The notes beneath the pieces are model-generated. The model saw only the letters and a list, made by a program, of their open reading frames with translations, made no database searches and was not told the DNA's origin. The translations under genes and the position numbers were made by a program. From an uncultured Prevotella sp. (GTDB lineage: Bacteria > Bacteroidota > Bacteroidia > Bacteroidales > Bacteroidaceae), in assembly GCA_937889855.1 (NCBI GenBank), contig CALBYK010000328.1, forward strand, positions 1-6,565: a stretch of DNA of 6,565 nucleotides, read 5' to 3'. Shown one piece after another: positions 1 through 5,674 of this stretch; position 1 is the first letter of the stretch; each line of letters opens with the position of its first letter.

Positions 1-153
1 TGATGCAATTCTTCGATGCTCACAGTTTCTTTCCGACATGGTTCCGTCACCGTCAGCATAGACCGAGTGAAGATAGGTATTGACTGCTTCCGTCTGTTCC
101 TCGCTGTTTTTGTATCACGAGGAAAGAATTTGTAAGATACTGATTTACAACGA
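1..153. other. Unassigned left-edge segment with competing short open frames
   Basis: No convincing gene can be named here. Three frames compete. On the minus strand an ATG at 59 opens a frame that leaves the window and begins MLTVTEPCRKETVSIEELH; it could be the first codons of the next gene in the same direction, about 95 bases after the stop of the DUF5106 gene. A second minus frame is open from 114 to the edge, with acidic, plausible codon use (it contains NTYLHSVYADGDGTMSE). It has a stop just upstream and an ATG only at 39, so it could be a decayed remnant. On the plus strand a 39-codon frame (16-135) is probably a shadow. TTGTAA (130-135) and TTACAA (145-150) form a weak inverted repeat without a T-run, so it is not a credible terminator for the neighbouring gene. 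Confidence 0.3.
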
Positions 154-1068
154 CTAAAGCTGCGTTTTAAAGAATTGGTAACGGCAACCACCAGACAGAG
201 CCTTGCGCAACACCTCAACAGACGGATTCTTCAGCACAACCTTCTTGTCCTTGTCGAGCAAATACAGTGACGGCATAGACTTGATATAGTACACATCGCG
301 TGCCGTCACGTCACCGTCAGGACTGTAGCCGTCTATCCATGTAGATGGGAAACGCGGGGCGGCGCTCCAGCGCTCGTCGTAGCCGTATGGATAGACGGCA
401 AGCACGCGCACGGCACCGTCTTCACTCGTAAGCTGTGGAATGCCAAGAAGCTGCTCCAGCACCTGGCGGCAATGGCCGCAGTCGGGGTCGTAGAAATAAA
501 GGAGTGTCATCGGGGCTGCGAGGCTGTGAAGCGAACGGCGCTTGCCATGGCGGTCGATGTAGTCGAAGTCGGCAGCCGTCGTGCCAGGCAGGTTCTTGCG
601 CAGGTTGCGCGCCATATAGTCATTGCGCGTGCGCTCGGCTACCGACGCAAACTTGCTTGCTCCCATGATGTCAAGAAACTGGGCATAGAGAACATCATCA
701 CGCATGGGCGAGTCGTCATTGCCAAGATAGCTGTCGGCAAGACCGGCAAAATAATCACGCACGGCAGGCTGGCAGTCCTCGTACAACCTGTCCACAAACG
801 CCATCATGCCACTGGCCGCAACAGCACGCGGCACGCGCGGAAGGAGGTCAAGGAAGTTGACAAAACCTTGCTCCGCCATGCCGCCGGCAACATTCTGTGT
901 TGTGTCGGCAAAGTTGTAGCCGTCCCAGTAGTGATTGACAAGATAGCCGGCACGTGCCGACGGAGCGCGGAGCGTATCGGGGATGGATGGATAAGGAAAC
1001 GCTGCCTCATGCTGGGCGTTGGCGTAAAGCGAAACCATAAACAAAACTGTTGCTAACAATATTCTCAT
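154..1068 (-). CDS. Exported DUF5106 / thioredoxin-like protein
   Basis: This is a predicted periplasmic or outer-membrane-associated protein of 304 residues. Residues 1-19 (MRILLATVLFMVSLYANAQ) form a signal peptide ending in an ANA|Q-type cleavage site. Residues about 20-165 match the Bacteroidota DUF5106 region, a helical N-terminal extension. Residues about 166-295 are a thioredoxin-like fold with a redox motif CGHC at 197-200 after YFYDPD, and the expected cis-proline in SMPSLYLLDK at 265-266. The family is thought to act in disulfide exchange or reduction in the periplasm; no substrate is known or visible. The frame is open upstream to an ATG at 1191, but that extension would translate through the terminator hairpin of the preceding gene and bury the signal peptide, so the start at 1068 is preferred. 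No clear TAnnTTTG promoter lies in the short gap upstream; TAAATTTT is the best weak match. The fold is fairly sure, the exact role is not. Confidence 0.85.
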   Translation of the reverse strand: MRILLATVLFMVSLYANAQHEAAFPYPSIPDTLRAPSARAGYLVNHYWDGYNFADTTQNVAGGMAEQGFVNFLDLLPRVPRAVAASGMMAFVDRLYEDCQPAVRDYFAGLADSYLGNDDSPMRDDVLYAQFLDIMGASKFASVAERTRNDYMARNLRKNLPGTTAADFDYIDRHGKRRSLHSLAAPMTLLYFYDPDCGHCRQVLEQLLGIPQLTSEDGAVRVLAVYPYGYDERWSAAPRFPSTWIDGYSPDGDVTARDVYYIKSMPSLYLLDKDKKVVLKNPSVEVLRKALSGGCRYQFFKTQL

Positions 1069-1096
1069 AACAGCAAACAAAAAATTTACATACCAT

Positions 1097-1148
1097 AAAA
1101 AAGCGAAAAGCCGCAACATTCCAAAACACTGGCTATGCTGCGGCTTTT
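1097..1148 (-). terminator. Rho-independent terminator after glmM
   Basis: AAAAGCCGCA (1106-1115) pairs exactly with TGCGGCTTTT (1139-1148). After one A/C mismatch, three more pairs (1117-1119 with 1135-1137) extend the stem around a 15-base loop. Read on the minus strand, the stem is followed by TTTTCGC and a run of six T (1102-1097), a standard intrinsic terminator. It lies about 80 bases past the glmM stop and just before the start of the next minus-strand gene, so it most likely separates the two units. The other side is also T-rich, so it could work in both directions, but no convergent plus-strand gene is present. Confidence 0.8.
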
Positions 1149-1226
1149 GCTTTATCAGTTTATCTATTATATATTCATTCGGATTTAACATAATTGGCTG
1201 AATCCGAAACTTCAGTTATATATTCT

Positions 1227-2612
1227 CTACTGCATGTCGTACACCACCTGCATGAGCTTCTTGCCCAGCGCGTCGGCCTCATCCATGGTGGAAGCCTCGC
1301 TGTATACACGGATGATAGGCTCGGTGTTCGACTTGCGCAGATGCACCCACTTGTCGGGGAAGTCAATCTTCACACCGTCAATGTCGGTAATCTTCTCGTC
1401 CTTGAACATCTCCTTAACCTTGCCGAGAATAGCGTCTATATCGGTAGACGGAGTGAGGTCGATGCGGTTCTTGGCAATGAAATAGTTGGGGAAGGTGGCG
1501 CGGAGCTGGCTTGCCGTGCACTTCTTGTGGGCAAGCGAGGAGAGGAACAGAGCGATGCCGACGAGAGCGTCGCGTCCATAGTGGCTCTCAGGATAAATCA
1601 CTCCACCGTTGCCCTCACCGCCGATTACGGCACCAACTTCCTTCATCTTTGTCGTGACGTTCACCTCGCCAACGGCAGCAGCCGTGTACTCGCCGCCGTG
1701 CTTCACGGTGACATCGCGCAGGGCGCGTGTAGAGGAGAGATTGCTCACGGTGTTGCCCTTGGTGTGCGACAACACATAGTCGGCTACGCTCACGAGCGTG
1801 TACTCCTCACCGAACATTACTCCGTTCTCGCAGATGAAGGCAAGGCGGTCAACGTCAGGGTCGACAACTATGCCAAGATCGTACTTGCCGCTCTTCATCT
1901 CGTCCATGATGCCGTGCAGGTTCTTCTCCAACGGCTCCGGATTGTGCGCGAAATCACCGTTGGCAGTGCCGTTGAGGATAGTGTATTCCACGCCGAGAGC
2001 CTTCAGAAGGTCGGGCAGGATTATGCCGCCAACGCTGTTGATGGTGTCAACACACACCTTGAAGCGTGCATTGCGGATAGCCTCCACATCGGCAAGCTCA
2101 AGGTCGAGCACACTCTGTATGTGGCGCGCGTTCATCGAGTCGTCGCGTGTATATGAGCCGAGGTGGTCGACGTCAGCATAGTCGAAGTCCTCCTTCTCGG
2201 CAATCTCAAGCACCTCGTTGCCGTTGGCCTTTGTGAGGAACTCGCCCTCCGCGTTAAGCAGCTTAAGCGCGTTCCACTGGCGCGGATTGTGGCTGGCTGT
2301 GATGATGATGCCGCCAAGAGCGCCTGTCCAGCGCACGGCGAGCTCGGTAGTGGGAGTTGTGGCAAGGTCGATGTCTATGACATCAAGTCCCATACCCATG
2401 AGGGTGCCGCAAACGATGTTGCGCACCATGTCGCCCGAGATGCGCGCGTCGCGTCCCACAACAATCTTGCCGCGCCCCTCGCTCTTTGAATTGCGCTTCA
2501 TGAATGTGGCATAGGCTGTCGTAAACTTTACGATGTCGAGCGGGTTGAGAGTGTCGCCCGTGTGTCCGCCGATAGTTCCGCGGATGCCCGAAATTGATTT
2601 AATCAATGTCAT
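1227..2612 (-). CDS. glmM: Phosphoglucosamine mutase
   Basis: A 461-residue cytoplasmic enzyme of the alpha-D-phosphohexomutase family, at full family length. It interconverts glucosamine-6-phosphate and glucosamine-1-phosphate, the step that feeds UDP-GlcNAc into peptidoglycan and lipid A. The N-terminus MTLIKSISGIRGTIGG carries the conserved SGIRG substrate-site motif. The catalytic phosphoserine is Ser107 in TASHNP (105-110). The Mg-binding loop is DPDVDR (251-256), the sugar-specificity loop GGEGNGG (331-337), and the phosphate-binding loop RKSNTEPIIRVYSE begins at 426. All four domains appear intact. It is the last gene of the minus-strand unit, 59 bases after the DUF4827 gene with no recognisable promoter between, and is followed by a terminator. 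Bacteroidota members are sometimes labelled phosphomannomutase/phosphoglucomutase. GlmM is favoured by overall resemblance to Bacteroides and Prevotella GlmM, but sugar specificity cannot be proved from sequence alone. Confidence 0.93.
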   Translation of the reverse strand: MTLIKSISGIRGTIGGHTGDTLNPLDIVKFTTAYATFMKRNSKSEGRGKIVVGRDARISGDMVRNIVCGTLMGMGLDVIDIDLATTPTTELAVRWTGALGGIIITASHNPRQWNALKLLNAEGEFLTKANGNEVLEIAEKEDFDYADVDHLGSYTRDDSMNARHIQSVLDLELADVEAIRNARFKVCVDTINSVGGIILPDLLKALGVEYTILNGTANGDFAHNPEPLEKNLHGIMDEMKSGKYDLGIVVDPDVDRLAFICENGVMFGEEYTLVSVADYVLSHTKGNTVSNLSSTRALRDVTVKHGGEYTAAAVGEVNVTTKMKEVGAVIGGEGNGGVIYPESHYGRDALVGIALFLSSLAHKKCTASQLRATFPNYFIAKNRIDLTPSTDIDAILGKVKEMFKDEKITDIDGVKIDFPDKWVHLRKSNTEPIIRVYSEASTMDEADALGKKLMQVVYDMQ

Positions 2613-2671
2613 AACAATAGTGTTTTTTTGGGATTTAGTTCGATTGACCTTTACATTGTCGCGCCCCGCAA

Positions 2672-3313
2672 TCAGCGTCCGCGCTCATATGTAATCTCAT
2701 ACATGCATGGATAGACCTGCTGTGCGGCATCGCTCTGTCCCTGCGAATGTGGGACGATGAGGCGCACCTTTGCAAGCTCCGCCCCCTTGCTATCATACCG
2801 TCCGATGTTGATGTAAGTAAGAGGCACAAGCCATCCCGACGGCACAGCCGTCGATGAGTAGAATCGGTACATGACGCACATGTCGGTTGAGAAAACGCCG
2901 GTGAACGAGCCGGATGTGTTCTTGACGGTCATGCGGTCGTTGCACCATGTGTAGCCGTATATGTTTGAGCAGGTCACGACGCTGTCGCCTTCAAGAAGGT
3001 TGTACTCACTGAAGCGGCACAGAATGTCAAGGCGCTCGCCATCCTTTATTTTCTCGCCTGTGCCCTTGCGCAGAATCTGCATGTACACACCGGTGTTGTC
3101 GAACAGCACATACTCGTTCTTGGCTGTGTCGGTGGTGCAGTCCTGGGCCTCAAACTGCGCCTCGGAAATTACCTTTATCTTTTGGTTGTTTATGTAACGG
3201 TTGATGGCCGAGCGCTCCTTTTTCTTCATGTCGGCATATGTCTCCGAGTCGCTGCACGATGCAAGCACAACAGCGGCAAGCAAGGCACAAAAAAGTAACT
3301 TGAAATTCTTCAT
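2672..3313 (-). CDS. DUF4827 lipoprotein, FKBP-like fold
   Basis: A 213-residue predicted lipoprotein. The signal peptide ends in a lipobox, LASC, with lipidated Cys20 followed by SDSE. Residues about 30-60 are charged and probably helical. From about residue 68 the order of elements resembles FKBP-type peptidyl-prolyl isomerases: a GVYMQILRKGTGEKIKDGE strand-turn segment (75-93), a middle VPSGWLVPL segment (158-165), and a C-terminal AKVRLIVPHSQG segment (181-192) followed by a strand near MYEITYE. The usual catalytic aromatics of FKBPs are not evident, so it may be a non-enzymatic or divergent member. DUF4827 is known essentially from Bacteroidota and has no assigned function. It sits between the DHH phosphoesterase and glmM genes, 57 bases after the former and 59 before the latter. 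No promoter is visible in the AT-rich gap upstream, which suggests co-transcription. Confidence 0.85.
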   Translation of the reverse strand: MKNFKLLFCALLAAVVLASCSDSETYADMKKKERSAINRYINNQKIKVISEAQFEAQDCTTDTAKNEYVLFDNTGVYMQILRKGTGEKIKDGERLDILCRFSEYNLLEGDSVVTCSNIYGYTWCNDRMTVKNTSGSFTGVFSTDMCVMYRFYSSTAVPSGWLVPLTYINIGRYDSKGAELAKVRLIVPHSQGQSDAAQQVYPCMYEITYERGR

Positions 3314-3370
3314 CTGTGTAATTAATGTATTATATATATGTGTGTGTCTTAATTGTATAACGCGTTCTTG

Positions 3371-4411
3371 TCACTTTGTAAGCAAGTCCTCATAGTGGGC
3401 GAAAGCACGGCGCACAACATTCTCCGCCTCGGCAAGCGAGCAGTGCAGGCGTCCGCCGCTGGCGTTGAGGTGTCCGCCGCCATTGAAGAACTCGGCAGCC
3501 ACCTTGTTGCACGGGAAGTCGTCTACAGAGCGCAGCGACACCCAGATGGTGTTCTCGCGGCGGTCGTCCTCACGCAGCGACACCGACAGGCGCAGGCCCT
3601 TTATCTTCAGAGGCTCGTTGACAAGCCCCTCTGCGTCGCCCTTGATAAAGTGGAAGTCGCGCATGTCGCGGCGCGATATGGTGAAGTAGGCGGCATGCAG
3701 GTCATTGAAGACATTGAGCTTCTGGCTCATCAGATAGCCGCGCAGGCGTATTGCCCAGGGGCTGAAGTTGTTGAACACGTTGCGGTAAATCTTGTCCTTG
3801 TCGAATCCCTTGGTGAGAAGCTGGCTCACAATGAAGAATATCTCGGGCTGGTTGGAGTTGTAGGTGAACCCGCCCGTGTCGGTCATCATGCCGCAGTATA
3901 TGCACACGGCACACTTGCGCGACATCTCATCAAAGCCTCCAAGCTGCCAGATGATGCGGAACACAAGCTCCGACGTGCTCGACATCTGAGGGTGAGAAAC
4001 AGTGAGCACTGTGTCCATGCCCGGGTCAAGATGATGGTCTATCATAATCTTCTTGGCAGGCGACTGCTCCAGGGCGTCGCGCATCTCGTCTACACGGTCG
4101 GTGCCGTTGAAGTCAAGACAAAATATAAGCTGAGCGTTCTTCAGCAAGTCGTCAGCCTTGTCGGCGGCGTGCTTGTCATAGCGGATTATACGATCCGTGC
4201 CCGGCAGCCACTGCAGGAAGTCGGGATAAGCGTCGGGGACAACTATTTCGGGCTCCTTGCCTTGCGTGCGCAAATACTCAGCCCACGCAAGCGACGAGCC
4301 GAGAGCATCGCCGTCGGGCGACTTGTGGCAGCATATTACTATACGGTCGGCACTGCTGATGTTCTCTCTCAGCGTCGCCATTTCAGCTTCTGATAACAAT
4401 TCTATATTCAT
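3371..4411 (-). CDS. DHH/DHHA1 phosphoesterase (NrnA-like oligoribonuclease / pAp phosphatase)
   Basis: A 346-residue cytoplasmic phosphoesterase at normal NrnA length. Known relatives degrade nano-RNAs, dephosphorylate pAp from sulfur metabolism, or cleave pApA from c-di-AMP. Manganese-binding motifs are complete: HKSPDGDALGS (His29, Asp33, Asp35), Asp100 in CLDFNGTDR, DHH at 125-127, and Asp178 in MMTDTGGF. The C-terminal DHHA1 substrate-binding domain carries GGGHLNASGG (311-320). There are no PAS/GGDEF or membrane segments, so it is not a GdpP-type protein. A frame extension to a TTG at 4435 exists, but that TTG lies inside the -7 promoter element, so the ATG at 4411 (MNIELLSEAEM) is taken as the start. 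This is the first gene of the minus-strand unit with DUF4827 and glmM. Which of pAp, pApA or short RNA it prefers cannot be told from sequence. Confidence 0.92.
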   Translation of the reverse strand: MNIELLSEAEMATLRENISSADRIVICCHKSPDGDALGSSLAWAEYLRTQGKEPEIVVPDAYPDFLQWLPGTDRIIRYDKHAADKADDLLKNAQLIFCLDFNGTDRVDEMRDALEQSPAKKIMIDHHLDPGMDTVLTVSHPQMSSTSELVFRIIWQLGGFDEMSRKCAVCIYCGMMTDTGGFTYNSNQPEIFFIVSQLLTKGFDKDKIYRNVFNNFSPWAIRLRGYLMSQKLNVFNDLHAAYFTISRRDMRDFHFIKGDAEGLVNEPLKIKGLRLSVSLREDDRRENTIWVSLRSVDDFPCNKVAAEFFNGGGHLNASGGRLHCSLAEAENVVRRAFAHYEDLLTK

Positions 4412-4432
4412 AGTGTGCACATGATTGGAGTA

Positions 4433-4463
4433 CAAAGGTAGTAATTATGAGCGGGTTGACCAA
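4433..4463 (-). promoter_or_regulatory. Bacteroidota-type promoter of the DHH-DUF4827-glmM unit
   Basis: On the minus strand TACCTTTG (4440-4433) matches the -7 element TAnnTTTG exactly. A TTG (4463-4461, in AGTTGG) stands 20 bases upstream, the expected -33 spacing for the primary Bacteroidota sigma factor. An A-tract of eight lies just upstream of the -33, like an UP element. Transcription should start near 4426, giving a leader of roughly 15 bases before the ATG at 4411. Confidence 0.75.
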
Positions 4464-4492
4464 CTTTTTTTTATTTTTGCAACTTTTTTTTA
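4461..4492. repeat. Two direct copies of CAACTTTTTTTTA in the divergent region
   Basis: The 13-mer occurs at 4461-4473 and 4480-4492, exactly 19 bases apart start to start. On the minus strand these are phased A-tracts upstream of the DHH-unit promoter. On the plus strand they bracket TATTTTTG at 4472-4479. They may be bent DNA, an UP-element-like feature or a regulator site, or only low-complexity spacer sequence. Confidence 0.5.
4472..4479 (+). promoter_or_regulatory. Possible -7 element for the GIN-domain gene
   Basis: TATTTTTG fits TAnnTTTG, but it lies in T-rich sequence where chance matches are likely. The only upstream TTG (4456-4458) is 13 bases away, too close for a normal -33. If used, the leader would be about 65 bases. 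No better plus-strand match was found between 4441 and 4552. Confidence 0.25.
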
Positions 4493-4552
4493 CGGCTTCG
4501 CGTCAAATGTATAGAAATAAATGCATACTCAAACTGTAAAAAAACGACAAAT

Positions 4553-5326
4553 ATGAAAAAATTAAGCTATCTATTCATCGCAGTTATGGTAACAACAATG
4601 CTCGGCGGAATGTGCTTGGCATGCAACGCAAGCAACAAGGCAAAGAGAAACGGAAAGAGCGTCACAAGAACCCAACAGGTGGGCTACTTCTCCAGCGTGG
4701 AGATTGTTGGCAGCGCTGACGTGCACTTCGTGCAGGGCGACAGCAAGGCGGCACGCATAGTAGGGGCAAGAAAGCTCACGGAGCTGATTGATCTGGAGAA
4801 ATCGGGCAACACACTGATTATAAGGACGAAAAACAGCAAAGACAACTTCCTCTATAGCGGCAGCGACGACGTAAAGGTATACCTGTCGTCACCCGACCTT
4901 GTGGGGGTTACAGTCCGGGGCAGCGGCGACTTCGAAGCCGACAGCAACATAGACACAGACAACATGAAGGTGAGCGTAATCGGCTCAGGTGACATCGACT
5001 TCAAAAACATCATATGCGACACGTTCGAGGCGGTGACAAAGGGTAGCGGCGACATCGACGCGGCGTCCATAGACTGCAAAAACGCCACACTGGCAGCTTA
5101 TGGCTCGGGCGACATCGAGGCGTCGCTGAAGAACACCGGCAACACAACTGCTTCTGTTTTCGGCTCGGGCGACATCGACCTTAAGCTCAACAATTGCGAC
5201 AACGTGGCATGCTACATCACCGGCTCGGGCGACATCGAACTCAAGGGCAACGCCAACTCCGTCCACAAACAGGTGAAGGGATCGGGCGACGTTGACACAA
5301 GTAGGCTGAGCGTAAAAGGACTATAA
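4553..5326 (+). CDS. Exported GIN-domain (DUF2807) protein with GSGD repeats
   Basis: A 257-residue exported protein. Residues 1-23 are a signal peptide (MKKLSYLFIAVMVTTMLGGM, then CLA). Cys24 could be lipidated, but CLAC is a poor lipobox, so periplasmic or surface attachment is uncertain. The body matches the Bacteroidota 'head GIN domain' family, a right-handed beta-helix-like adhesin or autotransporter-related fold of unknown function. An opening strand pair, FSSVEIVGSADVHFVQGD (46-63), is followed by seven GSGD turns at residues 123, 144, 164, 184, 204, 224 and 243, spaced 19-21 residues apart, each probably one coil. The start is preceded by A-rich sequence (AAAAAACGACAAAT) rather than a Shine-Dalgarno site, as is usual here. 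It is a single gene divergent from the DHH unit and is followed by a strong hairpin. Family assignment is firm; ligand and role are unknown. Confidence 0.9.
   Translation: MKKLSYLFIAVMVTTMLGGMCLACNASNKAKRNGKSVTRTQQVGYFSSVEIVGSADVHFVQGDSKAARIVGARKLTELIDLEKSGNTLIIRTKNSKDNFLYSGSDDVKVYLSSPDLVGVTVRGSGDFEADSNIDTDNMKVSVIGSGDIDFKNIICDTFEAVTKGSGDIDAASIDCKNATLAAYGSGDIEASLKNTGNTTASVFGSGDIDLKLNNCDNVACYITGSGDIELKGNANSVHKQVKGSGDVDTSRLSVKGL
4919..5290 (+). repeat. Sixty-base periodic GSGD-coding repeats
   Basis: Seven GSGD-coding units start at 4919, 4982, 5042, 5102, 5162, 5222 and 5279. The three at 5102, 5162 and 5222 share the same 17 bases, GGCTCGGGCGACATCGA, spaced exactly 60 apart, whereas the outer copies use other Gly and Ser codons (GGCAGC, GGCTCA, GGTAGC, GGATCG). 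The protein motif is a family trait; the matching codons in the middle copies suggest recent duplication or gene conversion. Confidence 0.85.
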
Positions 5327-5365
5327 CCCTTGGTGACTAATAGGGCGGCAGACAACACACACAAC

Positions 5366-5401
5366 TGCAGGAGGTACGGCACGTTGACCGTACCTCCTGC
5401 A
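5366..5401 (+). terminator. Perfect 14-bp hairpin after the GIN gene, no U-tract
   Basis: TGCAGGAGGTACGG (5366-5379) pairs perfectly with CCGTACCTCCTGCA (5388-5401) around the loop CACGTTGA. It starts 40 bases after the GIN stop codon, the right place for a terminator or an mRNA 3'-end stabiliser. Neither flank has a T-run, so it is not a textbook intrinsic terminator. Its function in ending or protecting the upstream transcript is inferred from position. Confidence 0.6.
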
Positions 5402-5509
5402 TCATCCAACCTACAACCATACAATGCCCACAAAACTGTCTTATAACACCTATATTGCTGCACTATTTACCCAAAATAACAGAAAAATATTTAAATGCGA
5501 AAAGTTTTC

Positions 5510-5541
5510 TTGCCTTTTTTCATTATTTATATATAACTTTG
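5510..5541 (+). promoter_or_regulatory. Bacteroidota-type promoter of the DUF5686 gene
   Basis: TAACTTTG (5534-5541) matches the -7 element TAnnTTTG exactly, and TTG (5510-5512) lies 21 bases upstream as the -33 element. The setting is strongly AT-rich (TTATATATAACTTTG). Transcription should begin near 5548-5550, leaving a leader of about 125 bases before the GTG at 5675, long for this kind of gene. Confidence 0.65.
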
Positions 5542-5567
5542 CATGCGATTATCTAAGAGCATCAGGC

Positions 5568-5615
5568 ATGTTGCCAAAACGCCCGCTTTGTCTGAGTTTT
5601 GGCTTTCCGCGATGA
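5568..5615 (+). CDS. Leader mini-ORF 1 (15 codons, speculative)
   Basis: An ATG at 5568 opens MLPKRPLCLSFGFPR, ending at the TGA 5613-5615, within the predicted leader of the DUF5686 transcript. Its stop overlaps the next mini-ORF start as ATGA. It covers the 8-bp inverted repeat at 5573-5603, so ribosome movement could in principle affect that hairpin. No ribosome binding evidence is visible, and short frames like this arise easily by chance. Confidence 0.2.
   Translation: MLPKRPLCLSFGFPR
5573..5603 (+). promoter_or_regulatory. Leader inverted repeat GCCAAAAC / GTTTTGGC
   Basis: A perfect 8-bp inverted repeat (5573-5580 with 5596-5603) around a 15-base loop lies in the predicted 5' leader of the DUF5686 gene. 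It could be an RNA hairpin or a protein-binding site. There is no T-run directly after it (TTTCCGCG follows), so it does not look like an attenuator terminator. Confidence 0.4.
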
Positions 5616-5647
5616 ACATAGTAAAGTTATTAGCACGAAATCTATAA
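5612..5647 (+). CDS. Leader mini-ORF 2 (11 codons, speculative)
   Basis: ATG at 5612 overlaps the stop of mini-ORF 1 (ATGA) and encodes MNIVKLLARNL, ending at TAA 5645-5647. It lies in the same frame as the DUF5686 gene, whose GTG start is 30 bases beyond this TAA. It could be a translated leader element or a lost in-frame start. The DUF5686 signal peptide is complete from the GTG, so no repair of this stop is needed to explain that gene. Confidence 0.2.
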   Translation: MNIVKLLARNL

Positions 5648-5674
5648 TATAGGATAAAATTACAGTTTACACAG

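Larger units (their letters stand above)
5327..5674. other. 348-base spacer between the GIN and DUF5686 genes
   Basis: This spacer contains no full-length gene. From left to right it holds a perfect 14-bp hairpin (5366-5401), a very AT-rich tract (about 5440-5540), a promoter (5510-5541) and a roughly 125-base leader. The leader carries an 8-bp inverted repeat and two overlapping mini-ORFs. A 63-codon plus-strand frame (5424-5615) crosses the promoter, has no family resemblance and is not called. No tRNA, attachment site or insertion sequence is visible. Confidence 0.7.

Noticed and set aside
130..150. TTGTAA...TTACAA inverted repeat as terminator of the DUF5106 gene
   Set aside because: The stem is only 6 bp, AT-rich and lacks a following T-run on the minus strand.
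472..1056. 194-codon plus-strand open frame antisense to the DUF5106 gene
   Set aside because: It is an in-register shadow of a gene with a signal peptide and a CGHC motif; it is low-complexity and basic, with no family resemblance.
1194..2156. 320-codon plus-strand open frame antisense to glmM
   Set aside because: It is in register with glmM codons for the same reason; its translation is Leu/Val/Ala/His-rich without recognisable motifs, and glmM is intact on the other strand.
3353..4393. 346-codon plus-strand open frame antisense to the DHH gene
   Set aside because: It lies in exact codon register with the DHH gene, where antisense stops need TTA, CTA or TCA sense codons, which this genome uses little. 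The translation has no domain pattern, while the minus strand carries all DHH/DHHA1 motifs.
4919..5290. CRISPR-like array from regular 60-base spacing
   Set aside because: The repeats are codons of GSGD turns within one intact reading frame of a GIN-domain protein, and the intervals are coding rather than unique spacers.
5424..5615. 63-codon plus-strand frame in the GIN-DUF5686 spacer
   Set aside because: It crosses the AT-rich promoter region (5510-5541), and its composition follows the spacer. Only its last 15 codons, inside the leader, are kept as a speculative mini-ORF.
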